A stretch of 64,000 nucleotides of DNA, from positions 20,873 to 84,872 of the forward strand of contig CAILZI010000084.1 of assembly GCA_903838675.1 (NCBI GenBank), written 5' to 3'. Below are positions 25,369 through 34,206 of this stretch, one piece after another. This DNA is from an uncultured Verrucomicrobiota bacterium (GTDB lineage Bacteria > Verrucomicrobiota > Verrucomicrobiia > Verrucomicrobiales > Verrucomicrobiaceae). The notes beneath the pieces were generated by a model, which saw only the letters and a program-made list of their open reading frames with translations, had not been told where the DNA came from and searched no databases. How positions within the stretch are numbered: position 1 is the stretch's first letter; every line of letters starts with the position of its first letter. The translations under genes and the position numbers were made by a program.

Positions 25369-28300
25369 ATGCGCCTCTTCTCATTTCTTTCCGTGCTTTC
25401 CGTGTGTTCCGTAGGCCTTCTCGCCGCCGCCGAACCCGTCAAAGCAAAGCTCAACCTGCTCGACGTCATCAAGTCCGGCAACGTCGAGTACCACGTCAAT
25501 CCCAAGGCCGATTTCCATGACGACCCCAAGGACATTTGGACCTTCGACAAAGACGGCACCTTCCACATCAGCGGCCGTGGCTACGGCTACGTCGCCACCA
25601 AGGACAACTTCCGCGACTATCACCTCGTGCTCGAATTCAAGTGGGGCACCAAAACCTGGGGCAAACGCGAAAAGGCCGCCAAGGACAACGGCATCCTCCT
25701 CCACGCCTACGGCCCCCACGGCGCTTACGCCGACACCTGGATGGCCAGCATCGAAGCCCAGATCATCGAAGGCGGCGTCGGCGACATCCTCGTCCTCTCC
25801 CCCAAACTCGCCGACGGCACCCAGTTGACGACCTCCCTCTCCGCCGAGTACGCCCTCGATCGCGACAAGGAAAAAATCTGGAAGAAAGGCGAGCCTCGTC
25901 AAACCGTCACTGCAGGCCGCATCAATTGGAAACACCGCGATGTGGACTGGGCCGATAAAGTCGGCTTCCGCGGTCGCGAAGATGTCGAGTCACCCTCCGG
26001 CGAGTGGAACCGCCTCGAAGTCATCGCCAAAGGCGACACGCTCCAATACTTCGTCAATGGCGCGATGGTGAATGAAGCCTTCGACTGCAAACCCAGCGAA
26101 GGCAAAATCCTTCTGCAAACAGAAGGCGCAGAAATGCTCGTGCGCCGTTACGAATTGTATCCCCTCGGCGAGTTCAAAGAAAAATGGAGCGCCATCCAGT
26201 CCAGCGGCGGCAGCGACATCGGTGCCGTGCGCGATGGCCAGTCCAAAGCCCTCTCACCCGAAGAATCCCTCAAGCGCATCCAGCTCGATGGCCCCTATGA
26301 AGTACAGCTTGTCGCCGCCGAACCTCTCGTGCTCGACCCCGTCGAATGCACCTGGGACGCCCAGGGCCGCATGTACGTCGCCGACATGCGCGACTATCCC
26401 CTCGGCCCCCCAAACCCCGGCGATCCCTGGCTATCACGCATCCAGCTCCTCACCGATGAAGATGGCGACGGCCGCATGGACAAGGCCGTCACCTTTGCCG
26501 ATCACATGGACAACGTTCAGGGCCTCCTCCCTTACAACGGCGGCCTCATCGCCACCACGCGCTCTCAGATCCTTTTCCTCAAAGACACCGATGGCGACGG
26601 TAAGGCCGACGAGATCAAGTCCCTCATCAAAGGCTTCAATCCCAAGCACGCGCAGCTTCAGGTCAGCGCACCTCGCTGGGGACTCGATGGCTGCATTCAC
26701 TTCAATAACGGCCTCGATGCCCGTGAGATCTACCCCGCCGACAACCCCACGGATGTCGTGAACATCCCCGGCAGCAATTTTAAATGGGACCCGCGCACCG
26801 ACAAGATCACCCCCACCGGCGGCAAAGGCCAGTACGGTGGTGCCTTTGATGACTGGGGCCATCACTTCTACTGCTCCAATCGCAATCCCCTCATGTTCAC
26901 CGTCATGCCCTACGAGGCCATGCTGCGCAATCCACACGCCGGCATCACGCAAAACTTCGAGGACATAGCCCCCTTCGGCGCAGACACCCGCGTCTTCCCT
27001 CTGCAGATCACCCACACCACCGCAGACGCCCACGCCGGCACCAACACCGCCTGCTCCGGCCTCGGAGTCTATCGCGGCCCCCTCATGCCCGAGCTGAAAA
27101 ACAACGTCTTCGTCCCCGATCCCACCGGCCAGCTCGTCACCCGCTACAAGATCACACCCAGCGGCGCTTCCCTCAAAGCCACCCGCGTTGGCGACCGCAC
27201 CGAATTCTTCCGCAGCAGCGATGAATGGTCCCGCCCCGTCAACTTCACCACCGGCCCCGACGGCGCCATCTACATCTGCGACATCTACCGCCGCTGGATC
27301 GACCACGCCCGCTTCTTCCCCGAAGAGTTCGTCAAAACCCACGACATGCGCCAGGGCGAAAACGAAGGCCGCATCTGGCGCGTCGTGCCGAAAGGTACGA
27401 AAAAACTCGTCACCAAAACTCCTGGCAAATACCACGCCATTCCCGAAGTCGGCTGGGGCGATGTCCCGTCCGAGCACGCCGAGCGCGTCGCCTTCCTCAA
27501 AGCTCAGAACATCACCGATGCCAAGAAACTCAGCGCTCTCATCGCGAAGTATCCCGAAGATCCATGGATGTCCAAAATGGTCGCTTCAACAGCGAGCAAA
27601 CAGATGGGCCGCATCCTCAGCTCCCTCGGCGATGACTTCTTCAAAACCTTCTCCGAAATCCGCAGCACCACTGTGCGCACCTTTACCACCGGTGCCATCG
27701 CCGATGCCGAAGCCGAAGACGTGACCGCTCTGCTCTCATTGCTGCAAAAAGAACCCGGCAAACTCCTCTGGTGGAAACCCGCTTTGCTGCAAGGTCTCGC
27801 AAAGCTGCCGAAAGGCCACGAAGACGCCGCCAAAGAAATCGCCATGCTCCAGTCCGAGATCGACGAAATCATCGCCAATCCCAAATCGCCGCTCGATCAA
27901 CGCCTCGCCGTCATGCCTCTCCTCGGCCAGCGTAAATGGGATGCCGTGCAGCCCGTCGTGAAGACCCTCCTCACCACCACTCAGCCTCCCGAGCTCGCGC
28001 TCGCCGCGCTGGCCTTGCTGCGGAAATACCCCGCCACCAGCACCGCTCCGCTGATCTATGAAATCCTGCCCAAGGCCGGCCCCGCCTTGAAGCGCGATCT
28101 CGTTCCCGTCCTCACCGCCAACGCCACCACCGCGCTCGAACTCTTCAAGCGCATGGAAAAAGGCGAGTTCCCCACCGCCTGGGTCGATGTCGAAACCCGC
28201 TGGCGCTACCAGCGCGGCACAGGCGAGATGACCGATCTCGCGAAGAAACTCTTCGGCGAAGCTAGCAGCGACCGCGCGAAAGTCGTGCAGGACTACATGG

Positions 28301-28719
28301 TCGCCACCACCATGAAAGGGAACTCCAAAAAAGGTCAGCAGGTCTTCGCCACCATCTGCATCACCTGCCACAAGCACGGCAGCCTCGGCGTCGATGTCGG
28401 TCCTCCGCTCTCCGATGTAAAAGTAAAACCCCCGGAAGGCCTGCTCTCAGACATCCTTGATCCCAATCGCATGTTTGAAGCTCGCTGGAGCGCCTACACC
28501 GTCGAAACCAAAGACGGTCGCACTCTCTCTGGCCTCATCCAAAGCGAAACCGGCGACGCCATCGTCCTCGCCATGATGGGCGGTGCCAAGGAAACCATCC
28601 AGCGCAGCGCCATCAAGGAAATGAAATCCCTCGACCACACCCTCATGCCCGTCGGCCTCGAAGCCGCCATCACCAAAGAACAAATGGCCGACCTCCTCGC
28701 CTTCCTCCTCGGTAAGTGA
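25369..28719 (+). CDS. PVC-type multidomain exported dehydrogenase: DUF1080, membrane-bound dehydrogenase, HEAT-like repeats, cytochrome c
   Basis: A 1116-residue protein. Signal peptide (residues 1-21, ending LLAAAEP); DUF1080 / 3-keto-disaccharide hydrolase domain (about 45-270, with GILLHAYGPHG and EWNRLEVIAKGDTLQYFVNG); PVC membrane-bound dehydrogenase domain, a propeller (about 300-690, with DPVECTWDAQGRMYVADMRDYP and SDEWSRPVNFTTGPDGAIYICDIYR); helical repeats (about 740-960); and a C-terminal cytochrome c domain with the heme motif CITCHKHG (about 1003-1010). This architecture is a hallmark of Planctomycetes and Verrucomicrobia and is thought to act on sugars in the periplasm. No operon partner is visible. 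Confidence 0.92.
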   Translation: MRLFSFLSVLSVCSVGLLAAAEPVKAKLNLLDVIKSGNVEYHVNPKADFHDDPKDIWTFDKDGTFHISGRGYGYVATKDNFRDYHLVLEFKWGTKTWGKREKAAKDNGILLHAYGPHGAYADTWMASIEAQIIEGGVGDILVLSPKLADGTQLTTSLSAEYALDRDKEKIWKKGEPRQTVTAGRINWKHRDVDWADKVGFRGREDVESPSGEWNRLEVIAKGDTLQYFVNGAMVNEAFDCKPSEGKILLQTEGAEMLVRRYELYPLGEFKEKWSAIQSSGGSDIGAVRDGQSKALSPEESLKRIQLDGPYEVQLVAAEPLVLDPVECTWDAQGRMYVADMRDYPLGPPNPGDPWLSRIQLLTDEDGDGRMDKAVTFADHMDNVQGLLPYNGGLIATTRSQILFLKDTDGDGKADEIKSLIKGFNPKHAQLQVSAPRWGLDGCIHFNNGLDAREIYPADNPTDVVNIPGSNFKWDPRTDKITPTGGKGQYGGAFDDWGHHFYCSNRNPLMFTVMPYEAMLRNPHAGITQNFEDIAPFGADTRVFPLQITHTTADAHAGTNTACSGLGVYRGPLMPELKNNVFVPDPTGQLVTRYKITPSGASLKATRVGDRTEFFRSSDEWSRPVNFTTGPDGAIYICDIYRRWIDHARFFPEEFVKTHDMRQGENEGRIWRVVPKGTKKLVTKTPGKYHAIPEVGWGDVPSEHAERVAFLKAQNITDAKKLSALIAKYPEDPWMSKMVASTASKQMGRILSSLGDDFFKTFSEIRSTTVRTFTTGAIADAEAEDVTALLSLLQKEPGKLLWWKPALLQGLAKLPKGHEDAAKEIAMLQSEIDEIIANPKSPLDQRLAVMPLLGQRKWDAVQPVVKTLLTTTQPPELALAALALLRKYPATSTAPLIYEILPKAGPALKRDLVPVLTANATTALELFKRMEKGEFPTAWVDVETRWRYQRGTGEMTDLAKKLFGEASSDRAKVVQDYMVATTMKGNSKKGQQVFATICITCHKHGSLGVDVGPPLSDVKVKPPEGLLSDILDPNRMFEARWSAYTVETKDGRTLSGLIQSETGDAIVLAMMGGAKETIQRSAIKEMKSLDHTLMPVGLEAAITKEQMADLLAFLLGK

Positions 28720-28868
28720 TGCGGGCATTGCCTCACTCCGTTCGCCCTTCGGGCAGCCTGCGGCTGGCTATCTCCGCTGCGCTACGGTTCCTGCCTGCAC
28801 CAAAAACTCCCGCCTCGCCCAGATCACCCGCGCTGCTCCAAATCCCCGCTGCTCCAGCGCGGCGTGGT

Positions 28869-28887
28869 CCGCACTTTCCAAGTGCGG
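28869..28887 (+). repeat. REP-like hairpin, set A (third stem variant)
   Basis: CCGCACTT-TCC-AAGTGCGG preceded by CCAGCGCGGCGTGGT. The inner two pairs differ from both other variants yet still pair. Confidence 0.85.
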
Positions 28888-28943
28888 TCTGGAAGCTTAA
28901 CGAGGCCGCGACTCAGAAGAAATGCGCACACACTCCGGCAGGA

Positions 28944-28964
28944 GAGGGATCATCCTGATCCCTC
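28944..28964 (+). repeat. REP-like hairpin, set E (intact copy)
   Basis: GAGGGATCA-TCC-TGATCCCTC, preceded by CACTCCGGCAGGA and followed by AAACTCC. It is the uninterrupted reference for the copy split by the integrase element at 41.8-44.2 kb. Confidence 0.85.
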
Positions 28965-29152
28965 AAACTCCCGCGTACACCCACCGCTCCCTCAAACGAG
29001 TTCAATCCGCCCCGCTGCAACTTCACTTCGTGGATGGATCCGGCCAATCCGCCACTTGCAGATCAAGCCTTGGATCGCCCCATGGCCTATCGCCAAACTC
29101 ATCACCAGATCAAGCTCTGGCTCTCAAGCCCGTAGGGCTGGCACAATCGTAG

Positions 29153-29172
29153 CCGTGGGCGCTAGCCCACGG
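29153..29172 (+). repeat. GTAG-led hairpin
   Basis: CCGTGGGC-GCTA-GCCCACGG directly preceded by GTAG. Only this copy was seen in the window. Confidence 0.5.
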
Positions 29173-29344
29173 TATGCGAACCCATGATCATTTAAAATCC
29201 GTGGAACCGCGTAGCAGTGACACAAAATGCCACTGCGCCCAAACGTGACAGCGTCAGCGGCAAAACAGTTTTTCAATCTCGGCTGAGAAGGGCAAGAGCC
29301 GAGCCTAATGCATGACCGCAACCGCAACTCCAGCGCGGGGTGGT

Positions 29345-29363
29345 CCGCACATTCCATGTGCGG
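29345..29363 (+). repeat. REP-like hairpin, set A
   Basis: CCGCACAT-TCC-ATGTGCGG preceded by CCAGCGCGGGGTGGT. Confidence 0.8.
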
Positions 29364-29641
29364 TCCGGGTGCTGCATGCGATTAATGGTCACATAGAGAG
29401 CTATGCTGCTAAGTCAGCCGCATTCCCCGATCCCCGAAGGGGATTACAGCGGGTAGCCAGGGGTCGAAGACCCCTGGAATGCGCATCCACATCCACCAAG
29501 CCCTCTCTCAAGTGCGCATGCCGGAGGCATGCCTGCACCATCCTTGTCACCGCAAACCTGCAGAGTTCATCCATTGAAAACCCGCACCAAAGTCAAAGCC
29601 AGGATCTCATTGTCCCCCCATCTGATTGTCCATCTTCTTCC

Positions 29642-30118
29642 TCAGGCTTCTTCCGCTCCCTCTTCCCCATGCCCCTCTTCCGCCATCTTCTGGATCGTCC
29701 CGCTCAGCAGCTCAATATACCCGTTCACATCCATCGACTCGGCCTCAGGCTCCCCACGCACGCTGTACAGCCATCCCTGCTCATACGGATCACTGCGCAC
29801 AATGCACGCATCCACCTTCAGCTCCGGATTCCCGCCCGCAAACGCACCGTTCATCACGCAATAGACATCCGAAGCGGCCTTGAATCCTTCGACCCAGCCA
29901 ATGTTGTCACCGGGAGCCACGGGGCCGCCTTCAGCGGGCTTCCACTCGCAATCCACCAGCTCACCCAGCATGCGCGTCGCAAACTTCGTGAAGCCCACCC
30001 GCCACAAATTCGTCTCCCCCTCCACCCGCGCCATCCAGTAGTGAGAGCGCGAATAACGAAAGGTGTCAGGAAAACGGGCAGAAAACCGGGCGTGCTTGAA
30101 GCGGACAAAATTGAGCAT
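29642..30118 (-). CDS. Divergent GcvH-like lipoyl protein
   Basis: A 158-residue protein with the fold pattern of glycine cleavage H protein. WRVGFTKFATRMLGELVDCEW matches the GITxxAxxxLGD block, and GDNIGWVEGFKAASDVYCVMNG matches the lipoylation hairpin with its Lys (ESVKA in true GcvH) and the following segment. The closing DPYEQGWLYSVRG matches DPYxxGWL. The N-terminus (FRYSRSHYWMARVEG) and acidic tail differ from GcvH. No gcvT, gcvP or lipoyl synthase gene is near, so it may carry lipoate for another complex or be a GcvH-L-type relay. Surrounded by repeats. Confidence 0.7.
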   Translation of the reverse strand: MLNFVRFKHARFSARFPDTFRYSRSHYWMARVEGETNLWRVGFTKFATRMLGELVDCEWKPAEGGPVAPGDNIGWVEGFKAASDVYCVMNGAFAGGNPELKVDACIVRSDPYEQGWLYSVRGEPEAESMDVNGYIELLSGTIQKMAEEGHGEEGAEEA

Positions 30119-30281
30119 GGGGAAGGGGAGAGGAAAGCCGGAGGTCAGGAAGTGGTCAAGAGGTCAGGTGGGGTGGCTCTCAGTTATAACGATTTCCGAA
30201 AAAGGTGCTGAAGCCGTCCGGCAATGGTTGAAGGGCCAGCCGCCCCGCATGCTGGGCAGCCGCATTCCCAGCGTGAGGTAG

Positions 30282-30303
30282 GGCTGGCTGTCCCCAGCCA
30301 GCC
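30282..30303 (+). repeat. REP-like hairpin, set B
   Basis: GTAG then GGCTGGCTG-TCCC-CAGCCAGCC. The right flank GCC(T/G)TCGGAGCCCA(C/T)GAC is shared with the copy at 9883-9903. Confidence 0.75.
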
Positions 30304-30407
30304 GCCTTCGGAGCCCACGACATTTGAGCAACAGTAGGCCAGCTAAACACAAATGAGTTTTGCGATCCGATAGAGCAGGCTGACGTCGCCACTTCGCTCC
30401 GCCACAC

Positions 30408-30542
30408 ACCAGCCCTGAAGGGGCTGCGTAATACAGCCCAGGGTCAGCCGAGCCTCAGCGAGGCGACCCTGGGTGTCAGGCATCCTACCGGGAAGCAAAC
30501 CCAAGAGTTCTCCACACAAGTCACTCACCAGCAGCGTCTGCA
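30408..30542 (+). repeat. S element, copy 3
   Basis: 5' hairpin AGCCCTGAAGGGGCT, long stem CCCAGGGTC / GACCCTGGG, the conserved GGGAAGCAAACCC and the 3' box CAGCAGCGTCTGC. It is the clearest copy for defining the element with copy 4. Confidence 0.8.
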
Positions 30543-30623
30543 ATCAGCCCCGTCGCGCACTCGCACCGTGGCCATCCAGCAAGCTAATGCCATCTTGGTT
30601 CCCGTTGTCTTCCTTGACCGAGC

Positions 30624-32381
30624 TTACCCTCTCCGCCGCAACCCCACAAACGCCAGCACCACTCCAACGACGAAATGCACTCCGAGCATGCTCATCGCCA
30701 GATCCGGCGTGGCAAACCAGGTCTTCACCAGTTTGTCAATCGGCGCGAAGTAAGCCGTCTTCTCCAGCGAGTCGATGATTCCCGACCAGCCGTAATGGGC
30801 TGTGATGAACGGATGCACCACATGGCCCATGATTTTCGGGAAGCCCAGCAGCGCACCGCAGAGCAGCACATTGGCAAACAGCAAAGTCAGCGAGAGGCTG
30901 TGTGCACGCTCCTTGCTGCCGGAGTTGGCTGAGATCCCCAGACACAGGGCGGCAAACGCAGCGCCCGAGAGAGCCGGCAGCAGCAGCTTGGCCGTGCCAT
31001 CTCCCGGCAGTTTGCCGGAAACGATGTCCAGAAACATCTCCATCCAGATGCTTTGCACCAGAATAATGGGCAGCATGAAGAGCAGGGAGCCGATCAGCCA
31101 TGCGGCGGGGCTCACGCCGCCGATGCGCTCGCGCTCGTAGATGGCGCGACGTCCGGCGATCTCACAGGCACCGAGGCGCAGTGCCATGAACATCACCAGC
31201 AGGATCTGAATCAGGACAATCATCGAGACCGTGTGCGCCGCAGGCCACACCACATCGGCAGCGGTGCTGCCACCGCGCATTTCCTTGAGATGTTTTAAAT
31301 TGGGCAGCAGCAGCAGCGCGGCGATGGCAGGCCCGCCCACCAGCAGTGAGGCGTGCATGATCCACTCACCCGGCGTGCGGCGCAGCAGCGACCAGCGGCG
31401 TTTCACCAGATGCTGCGCCTGGCTGAAGATTCCCGGCAGCGGTATGATGGGTCTCACCTCGGCTTCCACAGTTTTTTTAACTTCTTCATCATCACCCTTC
31501 TGCTTCATGATGATCGTGCGGTCTTCATCGCCCGGATCTTCCTCGGCGGCGGAAAGCTTGTCCGCCGCGCCGCTGCCCAGCTTGAATGCTGCGTAATACG
31601 CATCGCGGTGCTTCATCCAGGAGTCACCCCAGCGCTGCGCCGGACGTTTGGCCAGACGCGCGTAAACCTCATCATACGTCGGCACGGTAAAGTAATGCGG
31701 CACCGCGCGCGCAGGCCCATGAAACGCCACATAACCTTCATGCATCACCACCACCGTGTCATACGCACCCAGATTGGACAGCGAGTCCGTGGCATGGATC
31801 ACGATGCGGTCGGGCCGGTCACTGGCCACCATTTTCAGCAGCGCCTCAAACTCGCGCTCGCTGCGCACATCCAGCCCCACCGTAAAATCATCACACAGCA
31901 CGATCACCGGGTCCGCCACCAGCGCCAGACCGAGCTTCAGCCTCCTCCGCTGCGGCAGCGCCAGCACCGAGGTCCGCTCCGTGGCGATGTTTTCCAACCC
32001 CACCGTCACCAGCACATGCGACACGCGCGAGAGCACCTCATCCCGCGTCCGTCCCGCCCCGCGCAGCATCGCCGCGCTGATCAGATTTTCCCGCACCGTC
32101 AGGTGGTCAATCAAATTGTCATCACCAGCGGGCACCCAGCCCAGCTGGTTCGCATACAGCGGCTGCTTGATCAGATCCCGCTTTCCAAACGTGATCGTCC
32201 CCGCCTCAGGCTCTGTCAGACCTGCGAGGATGCGCAGCAGCGTCGTCTTCCCGCTTCCCGAAGGCCCGATCAGTGCCAGCACATGCCCGCCCGGTGCCAT
32301 GAAACTGACCTGTTCCAGCACGCGGAGAGGTTCTTTGCCTTTTCCGGGAACAACGTGGGAGAGATTGTTGATTTCGAGCAT
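30624..32381 (-). CDS. ABCG-like transporter (fused ATPase and ABC-2 permease) with degenerate ATPase motifs
   Basis: A 585-residue protein. The N-terminal nucleotide-binding domain (about residues 1-240) has Walker A GPSGSGKTT and the H-loop VIHATDSL. The signature region reads LALPQRRRLKLG instead of LSGGQ, and Walker B ends LCDDFT, with Asp where the catalytic Glu normally is. A charged linker (about 260-320) leads to a membrane domain with six predicted spans and the ABC-2 motif GACEIAGRRAIYERERIG. The order ATPase-permease resembles eukaryotic ABCG half-transporters. Altered motifs suggest slow or regulated hydrolysis. It is divergent from the altronate dehydratase gene. Confidence 0.82.
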   Translation of the reverse strand: MLEINNLSHVVPGKGKEPLRVLEQVSFMAPGGHVLALIGPSGSGKTTLLRILAGLTEPEAGTITFGKRDLIKQPLYANQLGWVPAGDDNLIDHLTVRENLISAAMLRGAGRTRDEVLSRVSHVLVTVGLENIATERTSVLALPQRRRLKLGLALVADPVIVLCDDFTVGLDVRSEREFEALLKMVASDRPDRIVIHATDSLSNLGAYDTVVVMHEGYVAFHGPARAVPHYFTVPTYDEVYARLAKRPAQRWGDSWMKHRDAYYAAFKLGSGAADKLSAAEEDPGDEDRTIIMKQKGDDEEVKKTVEAEVRPIIPLPGIFSQAQHLVKRRWSLLRRTPGEWIMHASLLVGGPAIAALLLLPNLKHLKEMRGGSTAADVVWPAAHTVSMIVLIQILLVMFMALRLGACEIAGRRAIYERERIGGVSPAAWLIGSLLFMLPIILVQSIWMEMFLDIVSGKLPGDGTAKLLLPALSGAAFAALCLGISANSGSKERAHSLSLTLLFANVLLCGALLGFPKIMGHVVHPFITAHYGWSGIIDSLEKTAYFAPIDKLVKTWFATPDLAMSMLGVHFVVGVVLAFVGLRRRG

Positions 32382-32469
32382 ATTCCCGATCTAACCCGGT
32401 ATGGCTGAAAGCGCAAAGTTCAAAATTCTGCCTTCCCTTCCTCCTCCTACGCTTTATTCCTGCCCCACC

Positions 32470-34119
32470 ATGGCCTCCATCCTCCAAGTCCACCCTGCCG
32501 ACGACGCCATCGTCGCCCTTTCCGACCTCTCCGCCGGTTCCGCCCTCTCACTAAATGGCCGCTCCTGGACCCTCCGCGAAAAGATCCCCGCCAAGCAAAA
32601 ATTCGCCGCCCATGACTTCGCCGTCGGCGATATCATCACCATGTACGGCGTCACCGTCGGCAAGGCCACCCAGCCCATCGCCACCGGAGCCCTGATCCAC
32701 ACCCACAATGTCGTTCACGCCACCTCCGCATTCAGCGGCAAGCAGCGCGACTACACCTGGACGCCCCCCGACGTCGCCAAGTGGAAGACCCGCACCTTCA
32801 ATGGCTTCAAGCGCTCCGTCGGCCCCGCCGGCACCGCCAACTACTGGCTCGTCATCCCCCTCGTCTTCTGTGAAAACCGCAACCTCGCCTTCATGCGCGA
32901 GGCCCTCACCCGCAGCCTCGGCTACGGCAAAACCTCCCCCTACGAGCGCTTCGCCCAGCGCCTCGTCGATCTCCACCGCTCAGGTGCCTCACGCGATCAA
33001 ATCGAAGCCGCCACCCTCGAAGCCGAAACCTCCGCCACCGCCGCACGCGTCTTTAAAAACATCAATGGCGTCAAATTCCTCGAGCACGGCCTCGGCTGCG
33101 GCGGCACCCGCCAGGATGCCCAGGCCCTCTGCCGCCTCCTCGCCGGTTACATCCACAGCTCCAACGTCGCCGGTGCCACCATCCTCAGCCTCGGCTGCCA
33201 GCACGCCCAGGTCAGCCTCCTCGAGAGCGAGATGGCCGCGCTCTACCCCAAGCTCGAAAAGCCGCTGCTCATCTACGAACAGCAGAAGAGCAAATCCGAG
33301 CGCGACATGATGGCCAGCGCCATCCGCGACACCTTCCTCCATCTCGCCACCGCGAACGAACAAACCCGCGAGCCCTGCTCCCTCAGCAATCTCATCATGG
33401 CCGTCGAATGCGGCGGCAGCGACGGCTTCTCCGGCATCTCCGCCAATCCCGCCATCGGCCACACCGCCGATCTCCTTGCCGCACTCGGTGGCGCGCCCGT
33501 CCTCAGCGAATTCCCCGAACTCTGCGGCGTCGAGCAAAGCCTCAGTGACCGCTGCGTCACCGCCGCTCTCGCCGATAAATTCGTCGGCCTCATGCGCGCT
33601 TACGAAGGCGCCGCCCAGGCCTGCGGCTCCGGCTTCGATGCCAACCCCAGCCCCGGCAACATCCGCGACGGCCTCGTCACCGACGGCATCAAATCCGCCG
33701 GCGCAGCCAAGAAAGGCGGCACCAGCCCCATCGTCGATGTCCTCGACTACGCCGAGCCCATCCGCCAGCACGGCGGCCTCACTCTTTATTGCACCCCCGG
33801 CAACGACGTCGAAAGCACCACCGCCCTCGCCGGCGGCGGCTGCAACATGATGCTCTTCACCACCGGCCTCGGCACCCCCACCGGGAATCCCGTCTGCCCC
33901 ACCCTCAAAATCTCCACCAACTCCGACCTCGCCCGCCGCATGCCCGACCTCATCGACTTCGACACCGGCCCCATCATCTCTGGCTCCAAGACCGTCGAAC
34001 AAATGGGCGAAGAAATGCTCGAACTCGTCATCGCCACCGCCAGCGGCACCTACACCCCCAAAGCCGTCTCCCTCGGCCAGGACGACTTCCTCCCCTGGAA
34101 GCGCGGCGTGTCGCTGTGA
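32470..34119 (+). CDS. uxaA: Altronate dehydratase (UxaA family)
   Basis: A 549-residue single-chain enzyme that dehydrates D-altronate (or a related aldonate) to 2-keto-3-deoxygluconate. The N-terminal SAF-type domain (about residues 1-95) has PIATGALIHTHNV. The main domain has LGCGGTRQDA, SLGCQHAQ, CGGSDGFSGISANPAIG and the Cys-containing GGGCNMMLFTTGLGTPTGNPVCPTLKIS that binds the metal or cluster. The ATG at 32470 starts the family sequence; the frame is open to 32401. It would feed the KDG-type kinase encoded at 22284. No transporter or uronate isomerase is adjacent. Confidence 0.92.
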   Translation: MASILQVHPADDAIVALSDLSAGSALSLNGRSWTLREKIPAKQKFAAHDFAVGDIITMYGVTVGKATQPIATGALIHTHNVVHATSAFSGKQRDYTWTPPDVAKWKTRTFNGFKRSVGPAGTANYWLVIPLVFCENRNLAFMREALTRSLGYGKTSPYERFAQRLVDLHRSGASRDQIEAATLEAETSATAARVFKNINGVKFLEHGLGCGGTRQDAQALCRLLAGYIHSSNVAGATILSLGCQHAQVSLLESEMAALYPKLEKPLLIYEQQKSKSERDMMASAIRDTFLHLATANEQTREPCSLSNLIMAVECGGSDGFSGISANPAIGHTADLLAALGGAPVLSEFPELCGVEQSLSDRCVTAALADKFVGLMRAYEGAAQACGSGFDANPSPGNIRDGLVTDGIKSAGAAKKGGTSPIVDVLDYAEPIRQHGGLTLYCTPGNDVESTTALAGGGCNMMLFTTGLGTPTGNPVCPTLKISTNSDLARRMPDLIDFDTGPIISGSKTVEQMGEEMLELVIATASGTYTPKAVSLGQDDFLPWKRGVSL

Positions 34120-34206
34120 GAGGGAGAAGATTCCGCCAGCAGACGCAGTTGAATCCCCCATTGAATTCTGTAACGACAGCCTCAATCATGTCGGTTTCTT
34201 GACGAT

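Larger units (their letters stand above)
28720..29641. other. Long repeat-rich intergenic region
   Basis: No gene was recognised in 922 bases. Besides the listed hairpins at 28869, 28944, 29153 and 29345 it contains CCAGGGGTC-GAA-GACCCCTGG (about 29456-29478), an AATCCCC-type hairpin around CCCCGAAGGGG (about 29433) and GCATGCC-GGA-GGCATGC (about 29516-29532). Confidence 0.65.
30119..30623. other. Repeat-bearing intergenic region
   Basis: No gene was recognised. It contains a set-B hairpin (30282-30303) and S element copy 3 (30408-30542). Confidence 0.6.
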
